From: Bacillota bacterium
Lineage (GTDB): Bacteria; Bacillota; Clostridia; Lachnospirales; Anaerotignaceae
Reading direction: 5' to 3'
Length of the DNA stretch: 14,297 nucleotides
Assembly: GCA_023413275.1 (NCBI GenBank)
Contig: JAEZPX010000217.1
Coordinates: 1 to 14,297, forward strand
Numbering within the stretch: the first letter of the stretch is position 1; each line of letters starts with the position of its first letter. The notes beneath the pieces were generated by a model. That model saw only the letters and a list, made by a program, of their open reading frames with translations, was not told the origin of the DNA and ran no database searches. Both the position numbers and the translations under genes were made by a program. Positions 6,981 to 14,076 of the stretch are shown here, piece after piece.

Positions 6981-8240
6981 ATGATACAAAAATTTAGGGG
7001 ATTTTTCCTCTTTTTAATAATCTGTTTATGCGCAGTTGTACCCGCTTCGGCAAAAAATATTATAGTAACGCTTGATGGATCACCCCTGCCCCTTTCTGCA
7101 CCGGCAGTCGTACGAAACGACCGTGTTTTGGTTCCTATGCGTAGCATTATGGAATCACTGGGCTATACCGTAATTTGGCATTCAGATAGCCACAGTGTTG
7201 AGGCAAAAAAGGAAGGAACACATCTATTTCTTACCATTGATGACCCTGTGGCAATGGTGAATCAAAAGTCTGTTGTTTTAGATGCAGCAGCAACCTTGTC
7301 AAAGGAAACCACAATGGTGCCATTGCGATTTGTTGCTGAACATAGCGGTTCCACCGTTGAATGGGACCCGGCTACCTATACAATTTATATCACTACAACC
7401 CAACAGAAGCAAAGTAAGCTAACGGATTCTGTGGTCTATATCCAGACGAATAAAATTCAGGGCAGTGGAATTATTCTCTCTTCCGATGGCTTAATTGCCA
7501 CGAACTATCATGTCGTAGAAAATGCGTCTATGCTTCAAATGGTATTTTCAGATGAATCTATTTATCAAGGAAATGTAACGATTGTAGGATTAGACCAGCA
7601 AAAAGACATAGCAATTATTCAGATAGATAAGAAAAATTTAATTCCAGCTCCCGTTGAAACGGTACTTAAAAAAGGGGAATCAGTAGTGGCTGTTGGTGCA
7701 CCCAACGGAAATCGAAATACCCTGTCAGAAGGGCAACTAAAAGATTTTAACCAAGATATTATCTCCAGCAGTGCCTTTATCGATCACGGCAGCAGTGGGG
7801 GGGCATTGTTTAACAGCAAAGGAAAAGTCATTGGTATGACCTCCTCTTACAGTGATAATCAATATTTTGCAATCCCAGTGGAAGAAATTTTGAAGGTACC
7901 TCAAACGCTGTCAATTCCCATTCGACAGATGAAAAATTATACTTATACGCCAACTGCACCAAAAAATCTGCGCTACTGGATTGAAGATGGTTATGCCAAC
8001 GTAACCTGGTCACCTATTTATGATGCTGATTACTATTATGTTTACATTGCCTACTCCAAAAACGCTAAATATACGAAACTGCAAAATAAAGCATTAGGCG
8101 GTGACGTTTGGTTCTGGGGATTCCCTCAATGCTTTGGTATTTCTACAGCCAACCACTCCACGGTGTACATTAAAGTTTCGACCGTAAGAAATGGCGTAGA
8201 AACTGAAACAACAGACCCGATGGAAATATCTATGTATTAA
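6981..8240 (+). CDS. Secreted protein: copper-amine-oxidase-N-like domain, trypsin-like protease domain, FnIII-like domain
   Basis: The 419-residue protein has a signal peptide (hydrophobic 8-20, likely cut after ASA at 22-24) and should act outside the membrane. Residues about 27-138 match the copper amine oxidase N-terminal-like domain, a wall- or substrate-binding module of Firmicutes (VLVPMRSIMESLGY, MVPLRFVAEHSG). Residues about 148-305 form a trypsin/HtrA-like protease with a plausible triad: H177 in TNYHVV, D209 in QQKDIAI and S272 in HGSSGGALF. The usual GNSGG is GSSGG, with the nucleophile retained. Residues about 325-405 look like a fibronectin type III module (PKNLRYWI, NVTWSPI). 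There is no PDZ domain and no membrane anchor apart from the signal peptide. It is monocistronic and divergent from feoA. Substrate and role are unknown; extracellular protein turnover or a binding protein with a protease fold are both possible. Confidence 0.85.
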   Translation: MIQKFRGFFLFLIICLCAVVPASAKNIIVTLDGSPLPLSAPAVVRNDRVLVPMRSIMESLGYTVIWHSDSHSVEAKKEGTHLFLTIDDPVAMVNQKSVVLDAAATLSKETTMVPLRFVAEHSGSTVEWDPATYTIYITTTQQKQSKLTDSVVYIQTNKIQGSGIILSSDGLIATNYHVVENASMLQMVFSDESIYQGNVTIVGLDQQKDIAIIQIDKKNLIPAPVETVLKKGESVVAVGAPNGNRNTLSEGQLKDFNQDIISSSAFIDHGSSGGALFNSKGKVIGMTSSYSDNQYFAIPVEEILKVPQTLSIPIRQMKNYTYTPTAPKNLRYWIEDGYANVTWSPIYDADYYYVYIAYSKNAKYTKLQNKALGGDVWFWGFPQCFGISTANHSTVYIKVSTVRNGVETETTDPMEISMY

Positions 8241-8250
8241 ATATAAAATA

Positions 8251-8284
8251 AAGTGCATCATCCCTCAAAAAGGATGATGCACTT
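8251..8284. terminator. Terminator between convergent genes
   Basis: A perfect 13-bp stem, AAGTGCATCATCC (8251-8263) with GGATGATGCACTT (8272-8284), around an 8-nt loop. The plus side is followed by CTTTTG, and the minus side by a T-rich TATTTTATATTT. It starts 11 nt after the stop of the protease-like gene and could also end the ybaK transcript. I see no gene in 8285-8405. Confidence 0.75.
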
Positions 8285-8405
8285 CTTTTGAATTGAGTAA
8301 CTTGTTCTTTGAACTATTCTTATAAATGGCTCTTTGTACCAATAGGAATAATATAATAGAAGAATACCGTCACAAGTTCTTTATGATGAATAAATCAATG
8401 AACCC

Positions 8406-8885
8406 TTAACTCAGCTCCTTGGTGATATCCCCTTCAATCCCTTCCACAAACCCAATGAGGTCATCAGGCTTCAAAATCACCTGTTCTCCCCGTATGCCTG
8501 CACTCACAGCAATTTCATCAAACAATATTGCCGTTTCATCTATATAGGTAGGATATTTTTTCTTCATCCCCACAGGAGAGCATCCGCCCCGAATATATCC
8601 CGTTAAAGCAAGAAGCTCCTTTACATGAGTCATCTCTATTTTTTTGTTTCCCGAAACCGTAGCAGCTTTTTTTAAGTCTAGCTCCATATTTACAGGGACA
8701 CAAAAAACCAAAATCCCTGTTTTATCCCCTCTGGTTACCAGTGTCTTAAAAACCTGTTCAGAAGGAATACCTATTTTTTCTGCAGCATTCAAGCCGGAGA
8801 GGTTATTTTCATCATACTCATACTCTGCGGTGCGGTAAGAAATCCCTGCCGTTTCTAAAAGCCGCATTACATTGGTTTTTACCAT
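8406..8885 (-). CDS. ybaK: YbaK/EbsC-family Cys-tRNA(Pro) deacylase
   Basis: A cytosolic proofreading enzyme of the INS/YbaK superfamily. Family members hydrolyse Cys-tRNA(Pro) formed when prolyl-tRNA synthetase mischarges cysteine. The 159 residues are full length. VFKTLV at 45-50 carries the catalytic-site lysine K47, and the GGCSPVGMKKK loop (100-110) is the family signature. ATG 8885-8883 follows AAAGGGGTAAG, which overlaps the end of ogg; the gap is 5 nt, so it is the last gene of that operon. The specific tRNA substrate is inferred from the family, and related branches hydrolyse other misacylated tRNAs. Confidence 0.9.
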   Translation of the reverse strand: MVKTNVMRLLETAGISYRTAEYEYDENNLSGLNAAEKIGIPSEQVFKTLVTRGDKTGILVFCVPVNMELDLKKAATVSGNKKIEMTHVKELLALTGYIRGGCSPVGMKKKYPTYIDETAILFDEIAVSAGIRGEQVILKPDDLIGFVEGIEGDITKELS

Positions 8886-8890
8886 ATATC

Positions 8891-9730
8891 TTACCCCTTT
8901 CCAATTTTCCGTTCCCTACCATAATAAAACAGATACTGTTGAGCGAAGCCTGCACGGTTGCCGAATTTTTCTGCGGCAGACATTTGCAATTCTTTTGCCA
9001 GTAGCTTTTTCCCTTCAAAGTAAGCATGGCTATAAACACGATTAATCCACACATCTGTTGGAAACACCTCATATCTGCCAAAGGAAAATAACAAGATACA
9101 ATCTGCCACCTTTTGCCCAACACCGCAAATTGACATTAACCTCTGTCGAAGCTCCTCCGTAGGCAGCGTTTCCAATTTCTCCACTTCAAAGTCCCCTGAA
9201 AGCACCTTCTTTACTGCATCTTCCAAATATCTGCCCCGAAATCCACACCCTAGACTACGATAGGCTTCTTCTTTTACATCACACAGTTGTTGAGGGGTGG
9301 GAAAACTGTAAAATCCCTCCTCCAAAGGTGTCCCAAATTCTTGGGAAAGTCTCTGAATCAACCCTCTAATCCTAGGGATGTGATTATTTTGAGATAGAAT
9401 AAAGGACATCAGCATTTCAAAAAATTCTTGTTTTAATATTCGAATACCTGGTGCAAAAGAAATTGCTTCCGCCATAATGGGGTCATTCTCTTTTAAGCGC
9501 TGTTTTATTTCTTTATAATTTCTTTCTCCATCAAAAAAACCTTTCCAAAAAGGAATATCTTTGTTGCCATAAAAAACAATACTGTCACCCACCTGCCTAA
9601 GGGTAATCACCTTTTGGCCGGAGATGACAGTATAGCAATCATCCTCTTTTTTTTCATAACGGAAGCATTGTCCGCATTCTAAGGTTTGAGATAGAGAAAA
9701 GTCGGGACATTCCCAAAAAATCTTCTCCAT
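8891..9730 (-). CDS. ogg: 8-oxoguanine DNA glycosylase/AP lyase, OGG1-like
   Basis: A base-excision-repair enzyme that removes 8-oxoguanine paired with C and cuts the strand at the abasic site. The 279-residue protein has the OGG N-terminal domain with ECGQCFRY (18-25) and SQNNHIPRI (113-121), like the SSNNN region of OGG1. The helix-hairpin-helix and catalytic block is at 198-228: catalytic lysine K207 in GVGQKVADC and aspartate D226 in FPTDVW. It lacks the iron-sulfur cluster cysteines of Nth. Translation starts at ATG 9730-9728 behind AGGGTG. It begins 22 nt after the lipoprotein-like gene and ends 5 nt before ybaK. Confidence 0.92.
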   Translation of the reverse strand: MEKIFWECPDFSLSQTLECGQCFRYEKKEDDCYTVISGQKVITLRQVGDSIVFYGNKDIPFWKGFFDGERNYKEIKQRLKENDPIMAEAISFAPGIRILKQEFFEMLMSFILSQNNHIPRIRGLIQRLSQEFGTPLEEGFYSFPTPQQLCDVKEEAYRSLGCGFRGRYLEDAVKKVLSGDFEVEKLETLPTEELRQRLMSICGVGQKVADCILLFSFGRYEVFPTDVWINRVYSHAYFEGKKLLAKELQMSAAEKFGNRAGFAQQYLFYYGRERKIGKG

Positions 9731-9752
9731 TTACATTCACACCCTATTCCCA

Positions 9753-10985
9753 TTAATCATCCAAAATTAAGAACCCATAATTGATTCCAGTTTTTTTCAA
9801 AAGGAAGTTTTTCGCCGCAATATCGGATGTAACAAATTCCGCCTTCCATCTACCACCTTCACTGTAGCAAACATATCGATTTCCGTTCGTTAAAATGGCA
9901 TAAGCACAAGCAGAGGTGCCACATTGATATGCAATTTCACTGGAACTTGTAATTGCCTTTGCACTAAAGAGAGCCGCCTCAACACCACCTTGGGTGGATA
10001 CAATACTCCCTCTCCAAGAGGCCAATGTATATGCCGGCAATAACTCCAGATTAAAATTAGGTAGATAACGGTTGATTGATGTTATCGGGTAATATTCAGT
10101 CTGGGCATTCGGCAAAACAACCTCCCAGAAGTTATTCTCATTCTCAAGAATATATTCTTTTATATCTGCAGTATTTCTCCGATTTGAAAAAACAACTACC
10201 GCATATCTTTCATCTAAACGAATTTCTCTCACATAGTATTCATCAAAACGTCCTTCAAAAAGGCTGATATAGTTCAGTATTCGCTCATACTCAGCAGATG
10301 CGGAGGAAAGTCTCAAGACCTTTCCGTTATTTTGATTATACTTGGCCAAAAGGTTATGGAAACTATCTTCGCTGATTGTTCCGACTTTTCCATCGGATGA
10401 AGCAATCATATATCTTCCTGATTGCTTCACAGCAGCAAACACTTGAAAATCCATACTACTGGATGGAACAGAGGTGCCTTCCAAGGCTGCCAAATCAGCA
10501 CCATTGATTAGCAGAATTTTATAAGCAGAGGCTGTTAGACCACTCTCCAAATATCCATCTGCCACCAAAGTATCTGTTGTTATGTATTTCCCTTCATAAT
10601 AATTGTAAAGCTCACCATTTTTACTCATCCAGCCCTTTTGGGAACCGTTTGCCTTATAATCAGCCTGTCCTGCTGTAGCAATGGCAACGATATTATTTGT
10701 CAATCTGGTTGTTTCACTCACCCAAAAAGGTTTTGTACTCGCAGGCTGTGTCTTTTCCGGCTCAATTTTTACGTTGTTTTCCTCCTTGGCGGGGGAATCT
10801 TCCGGCTCAGTAGATGGATTATCTGTATTCTCCGTTACAGGTGGCACTTCAATCGGATCCTGCACATCGTTCTGCTCCGCTCCCGGCAAAGTATCAACCT
10901 CAACTTTTCTCAATGCACAAGCGCAACATAAGAAAAGCAAAACACCTATCAAAATAAAGGTATTTTTCCACTTTTTATTCTTCAC
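9753..10985 (-). CDS. Secreted or lipoprotein-like protein of unknown function
   Basis: I do not recognise the family. The product of about 410 residues opens with a basic stretch and a hydrophobic segment (10-24) ending LCCAC, a poor lipobox with C23 as possible lipid site. It could equally be a signal anchor. A Pro/Glu/Asp/Thr-rich linker (about 33-86) follows, as expected for a tether through the wall. The globular remainder (about 87-410) has many Ser, Tyr and Asn and ends FLILDD. I prefer GTG 10985-10983, which has AAAGGA 8 nt upstream. An ATG three codons earlier (10994) has that site abutting it. Either start overlaps the end of the upstream gene, so translation is coupled. It lies between an acidic conserved protein and ogg in one operon. 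Confidence 0.75.
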   Translation of the reverse strand: MKNKKWKNTFILIGVLLFLCCACALRKVEVDTLPGAEQNDVQDPIEVPPVTENTDNPSTEPEDSPAKEENNVKIEPEKTQPASTKPFWVSETTRLTNNIVAIATAGQADYKANGSQKGWMSKNGELYNYYEGKYITTDTLVADGYLESGLTASAYKILLINGADLAALEGTSVPSSSMDFQVFAAVKQSGRYMIASSDGKVGTISEDSFHNLLAKYNQNNGKVLRLSSASAEYERILNYISLFEGRFDEYYVREIRLDERYAVVVFSNRRNTADIKEYILENENNFWEVVLPNAQTEYYPITSINRYLPNFNLELLPAYTLASWRGSIVSTQGGVEAALFSAKAITSSSEIAYQCGTSACAYAILTNGNRYVCYSEGGRWKAEFVTSDIAAKNFLLKKTGINYGFLILDD

Positions 10986-11391
10986 TATAATCATCCTTTT
11001 TGTCCGCTATAGCATCGTAAACCGAAAGCAGTTCTTTTTTATGAATATCCAATATACAAGTTATTTTGGTTTCCATCTCTTCGTGCACATCAGAATAGGG
11101 AAATTGAACAACCCAAATTGGATTAAAATGCCCGTCCTCTTCAGCTACATGGGTAGTAACCCCAATTAAAGCTTCCGTGTCATAATAATCAAAAATTGCA
11201 TCGTATTCCCAATCTTCAACTTCTCTATCACAGGTCAAACGCAAAACTACCCTTCTGCCATCCTCTGTGTCTTCTCCATAAATATTATAAATCATTCCTG
11301 CATTTTCCGAAAGAGAATAGCTTCCTAACTCTTTTTCTAAAAATCCCGTATCATTATCTTTAAGCATTATCACAATTACGGTTTCGTCCAT
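10975..11391 (-). CDS. Acidic conserved protein of unknown function (possibly DUF6762)
   Basis: A 138-residue soluble protein, rich in Asp and Glu, with no signal peptide or membrane segment. It opens ETVIVIMLKDNDTGFLEKEL and has a central CDREVEDWEYDAIFDYYDTE (54-73). A C-terminal helix-rich tail reads IHKKELLSVYDAIADKK. From memory this pattern matches a short Clostridia family now called DUF6762; no function is known. ATG 11391-11389 has AAGGAG at 6 nt, while a TTG 15 nt upstream overlaps that site. It is the first gene of the four-gene operon and has a strong promoter. Its last codons overlap the start of the next gene. Confidence 0.8.
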   Translation of the reverse strand: MDETVIVIMLKDNDTGFLEKELGSYSLSENAGMIYNIYGEDTEDGRRVVLRLTCDREVEDWEYDAIFDYYDTEALIGVTTHVAEEDGHFNPIWVVQFPYSDVHEEMETKITCILDIHKKELLSVYDAIADKKDDYSEE

Positions 11392-11434
11392 ATTCTTCTC
11401 CTTCAATAAGCAAAGCTAGTCTATTATTATCAAA

Positions 11435-11463
11435 ATTATACTACAATTTATAATATGATGCAA
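11435..11463 (-). promoter_or_regulatory. Strong promoter of the four-gene minus-strand operon
   Basis: On the minus strand TTGCAT (11463-11458), a 17-nt spacer and perfect TATAAT (11440-11435). The start of transcription would be about 36 nt before the ATG at 11391. A plus-strand -10-like TATAAT (11449-11454) lies inside its spacer. Confidence 0.75.
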
Positions 11464-11525
11464 GGAAAGGGCGGCTCCGAATCCCTTCCAATCTATGGCT
11501 AAAACCCCGAATTTACGCCATTTTT
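11461..11525 (+). ncRNA. Candidate two-hairpin small RNA with C-rich loops
   Basis: A short island of about half G+C by my count lies in DNA of roughly a quarter G+C. Hairpin 1: GGAA-A-GGG (11464-11471) pairs with CCCTTCC (11483-11489) with one bulged A. Hairpin 2: ATGGCTAAA (11495-11503) pairs with TTTA-C-GCCAT (11512-11521) with one bulged C, followed by T-run 11521-11525, an intrinsic terminator on the plus strand. The loops both carry CYCCGAAT (11475-11482 and 11505-11512), 30 nt apart. A plus-strand TATAAT at 11449-11454 with a weak ATTATC 17 nt upstream would start transcription near 11461. No known riboswitch class is recognised, and no open frame of useful length is present. Confidence 0.45.
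11495..11525 (+). terminator. Plus-strand intrinsic terminator with no upstream plus-strand gene
   Basis: A nine-pair stem with one bulged C, an 8-nt loop ACCCCGAA and a run of five T. The minus-strand reading has no T-run after the stem. Both flanking genes upstream are on the minus strand, so it must end a short non-coding or antisense transcript. Confidence 0.6.
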
Positions 11526-11734
11526 AATATATGACGCAAATTTTAAGAATTTGTTCCTATGTTCATAAAAAATTTTTCTTCAGAAAATATGCAAAATCTC
11601 AAAAATATTTTAAATTTATTTGTTATTTGCTTTTTTAGATATCACTACCCTGAAACATATTTGTACAGAGAAATTTATTAATAATGTATTGTGAAATTCC
11701 TTTTGACTTCCAATAAAAGGTTGATACATTAGCT

Positions 11735-11763
11735 TTGCATTTCCATGTTGTTTATAATATGAT
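11735..11763 (+). promoter_or_regulatory. Promoter candidate of nth
   Basis: TTGCAT (11735-11740), 17-nt spacer, TATGAT (11758-11763). It predicts a leader of about 200 nt before the nth ATG. Between 11526 and 11734 I see only A+T-rich DNA. A 40-codon plus-strand frame starting near 11560 has no ribosome binding site. Confidence 0.5.
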
Positions 11764-11902
11764 ATAGTAATCAAAAGCAAACGCAAGTGATAAAAATGAA
11801 TGAATAAATGATAGCTGTTTTTCATCAAACTGAGAAAATTACTATCTAGAAATAGTGAAAAAACAACGGCAAAGCTTTTCATTTTACAGGTTATAAGAAA
11901 AA

Positions 11903-11943
11903 GGGAAATATTTCTCGGGAAATCTTTGGATTTTTCGGGAAAT
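11903..11943 (+). repeat. Three GGGAAAT copies in the nth leader
   Basis: GGGAAAT occurs at 11903-11909, 11917-11923 and 11937-11943. The first and third copies extend to GGGAAATATT, and the second and third are preceded by TCGGG. TCTCG (11912-11916) can pair with CGAGA (11954-11958), enclosing the last two copies. They end about 30 nt before the nth start. Confidence 0.4.
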
Positions 11944-11972
11944 ATTCTTCTTTCGAGAGGGAGTAAATAAAA

Positions 11973-12617
11973 ATGACAAAAAAAGAAAAGGTAGAACAAA
12001 TTTTATTACTATTAAGAGAACACTATGGTCCTACAAAATGCTATTTGGATCATGAAAATCCATGGCAACTCCTTGTGGCTACTATTTTATCAGCACAGTG
12101 TACCGATGATCGTGTGAATATTGTTACCAAAGATTTATTTCAGAAATATAAATCCGTAAAGGATTTTGCCCAAGCGGATGTAAAAGAGCTGGAAAAAGAT
12201 ATTCACTCAACGGGATTTTACCATAATAAAGCAAAAAATATCATCGCCTGCTGTCAAAAACTATTGCTCGAACACAATGGCGAAGTACCTTCGGATATAG
12301 AGTCACTCACATCCTTGGCGGGGGTCGGGCGCAAAACTGCTAACGTAGTGCGAGGAAATTGGTATGGTATCCCAAGCATCGTGGTAGATACCCATGTAAA
12401 ACGCCTTTCCAATCTACTTGGTCTCACCAAAAATCAAGATCCAGTTAAAATAGAATTTGATTTAATGAAAATAATCCCTAAAGATAAGTGGATTGATATT
12501 AATACCCAACTCATCGCCCATGGCAGGAAAATTTGCATCGCTCGACGACCAAAATGCAATGAATGTTTTTTGCTTACATACTGCACTGGTGGTCAAAAAC
12601 TTCAAAAAGGAAAATAA
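11973..12617 (+). CDS. nth: Endonuclease III (DNA glycosylase/AP lyase)
   Basis: A base-excision-repair glycosylase that removes oxidised pyrimidines and nicks at the abasic site. All marks of a functional enzyme are present in 214 residues. ILSAQCTDDRVN is at 38-49 and the helix-hairpin-helix LAGVGRKTANVV at 115-126 has catalytic lysine K121. The catalytic aspartate is D139 in VVDTHV. The C-terminal [4Fe-4S] ligands are C188-X6-C195-X2-C198-X5-C204. The ribosome binding site GAGGGAG precedes ATG 11973. It is followed 54 nt later by a lipoprotein gene in the same orientation, with no clear promoter between, so they probably share a transcript. This is the second HhH-GPD glycosylase in the window. 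Confidence 0.96.
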   Translation: MTKKEKVEQILLLLREHYGPTKCYLDHENPWQLLVATILSAQCTDDRVNIVTKDLFQKYKSVKDFAQADVKELEKDIHSTGFYHNKAKNIIACCQKLLLEHNGEVPSDIESLTSLAGVGRKTANVVRGNWYGIPSIVVDTHVKRLSNLLGLTKNQDPVKIEFDLMKIIPKDKWIDINTQLIAHGRKICIARRPKCNECFLLTYCTGGQKLQKGK

Positions 12618-12671
12618 TTTAAAAAATTGGATACAATACATTGATAAGACAATGAATTGGAGGATTCTCGA

Positions 12672-13517
12672 ATGAAGCATAGATTGCAATATTTCCTTTT
12701 TGCCCTTGCTTTGCTACTCTCCTTATCAGGTTGTAGCAGTAAACAGCAAAATACAGGGGCTTTGATAGAAACAGCGCAGGCAAAAATGTCCCAAATCACT
12801 AGCCTGCAGGCAAAAATGAATATGAACGTAAATATGACCATGGGAACGGAGAAGGCGGCCACCTCAACAACGGCAGATATTTCTGCCTTCATTAAACCTT
12901 TAAAAATGAAGGTGGAAGCTGCTTCACACATGGAAAGCAGTACCGCAAAGGATACCATCATGGAAATGTACCTTCAAGAAAACAATGATACCATTGATTT
13001 ATATACCAATACAGGAACCGGGTGGCTTCACACAAAAGGTGACAAAGAAAATCTGGGACAATTTGAAGTTTACGACAACATCTTAAGCTATCTCTCCGCA
13101 ATAGAAAATCCCGTTAACAAGGGTTCAGAAAAAATCGGCAACGTTTCAACTCAACGGGTAGAAGGCACGCTTAAGGGTGAAGTGATGAAAAAGATCGTGG
13201 AGGAATCAGGAATTCTATCCTCTGCCACCAGCATGGGCCTTTCTGAAGAGGATCTGCAAAAAATTTATGATGAGGCAGGCGGCCTACCTATTTCCCTTTG
13301 GATTGGGGAAGATGGCCTTGTTTATCAATATAAAACCGATATTTCTAAGCTAATGCAAGTAGTCATGGAAAAAACCCTTGCATTAATGGGTATAGATAAT
13401 ACGAAAAACGAAAACAGCTTATCCGTTGAAGGTGCCACCATCACCATGACCTGCAGCGAATTTAATTCTGTAAAAGATTTTGATATTCCTCAAGAAGTCC
13501 TGAATACAAAAAAATAA
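12672..13517 (+). CDS. Lipoprotein, LolA/LppX-like fold suspected (possibly DUF6612)
   Basis: A 281-residue lipoprotein anchored on the outer face of the membrane. A basic start and hydrophobic 7-18 lead to a good lipobox, LSGC, with C21 as lipid site. The mature part opens with a Met/Thr-rich amphipathic region (MNMNVNMTMGTEK). It continues through alternating strands (MKVEAASHME, TIMEMYLQEN, DTIDLYTNTG, GWLHTKG) and a later helix pair, then ISLWIGEDGLVYQYKTDIS. This strand-rich plan resembles the DUF6612 and LppX/LolA-like lipoproteins of Firmicutes, which may bind hydrophobic ligands; the assignment is from pattern memory. ATG 12672 has GGAGGAT at 7 nt; a TTG 15 nt upstream is rejected. 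It lies downstream of nth and ends before a 16-bp hairpin. Confidence 0.82.
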   Translation: MKHRLQYFLFALALLLSLSGCSSKQQNTGALIETAQAKMSQITSLQAKMNMNVNMTMGTEKAATSTTADISAFIKPLKMKVEAASHMESSTAKDTIMEMYLQENNDTIDLYTNTGTGWLHTKGDKENLGQFEVYDNILSYLSAIENPVNKGSEKIGNVSTQRVEGTLKGEVMKKIVEESGILSSATSMGLSEEDLQKIYDEAGGLPISLWIGEDGLVYQYKTDISKLMQVVMEKTLALMGIDNTKNENSLSVEGATITMTCSEFNSVKDFDIPQEVLNTKK

Positions 13518-13534
13518 GCTTTATTATATGTAAT

Positions 13535-13572
13535 AATACCCCTCATTTCCAATACCGGAAATGAGGGGTATT
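13535..13572. terminator. Terminator-like hairpin after the lipoprotein gene
   Basis: A perfect 16-bp stem, AATACCCCTCATTTCC (13535-13550) with GGAAATGAGGGGTATT (13557-13572), around a 6-nt loop. T-runs are weak on both sides. It lies 17 nt after the lipoprotein stop and 8 nt past the end of the minus-strand pseudogene, so it probably serves both converging units. Confidence 0.7.
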
Positions 13573-13580
13573 GCATTAAA

Positions 13581-13977
13581 TCAATATCGCAAAAACTCTC
13601 CCGTGGTTTTACCTTTTCCCATGATTTGTAGAATAAGGGGTTCGTAGTCCCACACAAAAATCCTTCCACCAGCAACACCTTTAAAATCATATTTTAATGT
13701 CAAGGATTAAAACCCAAAATGCAACCATATCTACTAAGAATTACTCTTCTTTCCCACTAAGATTTTCAAGTTTTTATTAAAAAAACTCTCCACCTGATTT
13801 TCATCTATTTTCCAAGTAAAAAAGTCAATTCACCATTTCATAGTCCCACAACCCTTGAAAAACAGCCATTTCCAGAGGATGGATAAATCTGTTAAAAACC
13901 ATCCCCTTAGTAGACTCTTTTCCTGTTTTGCTTAATTTTTCTTCAAAAATTTTTTTTATAACCTGTTGACTTTCCAT
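13581..13977 (-). pseudogene. Decayed gene of about 131 codons, frameshifted and with three stops
   Basis: The minus strand between the lipoprotein hairpin and acl keeps protein-like reading in two joined frames. From ATG 13977-13975 it reads MESQQVIKKIFEEKLSKTGK and goes on through FNRFIHPLEMAVFQGLWDYE to a TGA at 13827-13825. One base out of phase, the frame continues from 13826 with FFTWKIDENQVESFFNKNLK. It meets TAG TAG (13736-13731) and TAA (13709-13707), then reads FKGVAGGRIFVWDYEPLILQ and MGKGKTTGEFLRY to a final TGA at 13583-13581. The region is 397 nt, one base more than whole codons. I do not recognise the family. No ribosome binding site precedes the ATG, and TAG stands five codons upstream, so the N-terminus may also be lost. 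The acl -35 element lies inside its first codons. Confidence 0.6.
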
Positions 13978-13996
13978 TGGCTGTACCAGCTAAACT
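13966..13996 (+). promoter_or_regulatory. Promoter candidate of acl
   Basis: TTGACT (13966-13971) is followed after 19 nt by TAAACT (13991-13996). The -35 is good; the spacing is long and the -10 only fair, which would suit an activated promoter. The predicted leader is about 75 nt. Confidence 0.4.
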
Positions 13997-14005
13997 AAAG
14001 TCAAG

Positions 14006-14024
14006 GTTAAGGAAATCGCTTAAC
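14006..14024. repeat. Inverted repeat in the acl leader
   Basis: GTTAAG (14006-14011) and CTTAAC (14019-14024) flank a 7-nt spacer just downstream of the predicted acl transcription start, a position fit for an operator or a small 5' hairpin. Confidence 0.35.
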
Positions 14025-14076
14025 GAACTCAATTACAATCACAAATCATTATAAAAGATTAAAGGAGGAATTCTCA

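Noticed and set aside
8299..8378. Interrupted dyad (AACTTGT/ACAAGTT and ATTCTT/AAGAAT) after the protease-like gene, considered as an RNA structure
   Set aside because: Short A+T-rich arms with large interior loops fit chance; no promoter, T-run or conserved element was seen.
10681..11169. Plus-strand frame of 162 codons across the exported protein and acidic protein genes
   Set aside because: It runs antisense through the linker of one gene and across the overlap into another, with Ser/Phe-rich low-complexity content and no promoter or binding site.
11560..11690. 40-codon plus-strand frame upstream of nth
   Set aside because: No ribosome binding site, strongly A+T-biased composition and no recognisable sequence.
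11616..11999. Minus-strand frame of 127 codons upstream of nth
   Set aside because: Phe/Leu/Ser-rich translation of A+T-rich DNA, overlapping the nth start and leader, with no family resemblance.
13490..13690. Minus-strand frame of 66 codons over the end of the lipoprotein gene
   Set aside because: It reads through the 16-bp terminator hairpin. The protein-like signal in this DNA is in a different frame, that of the pseudogene.
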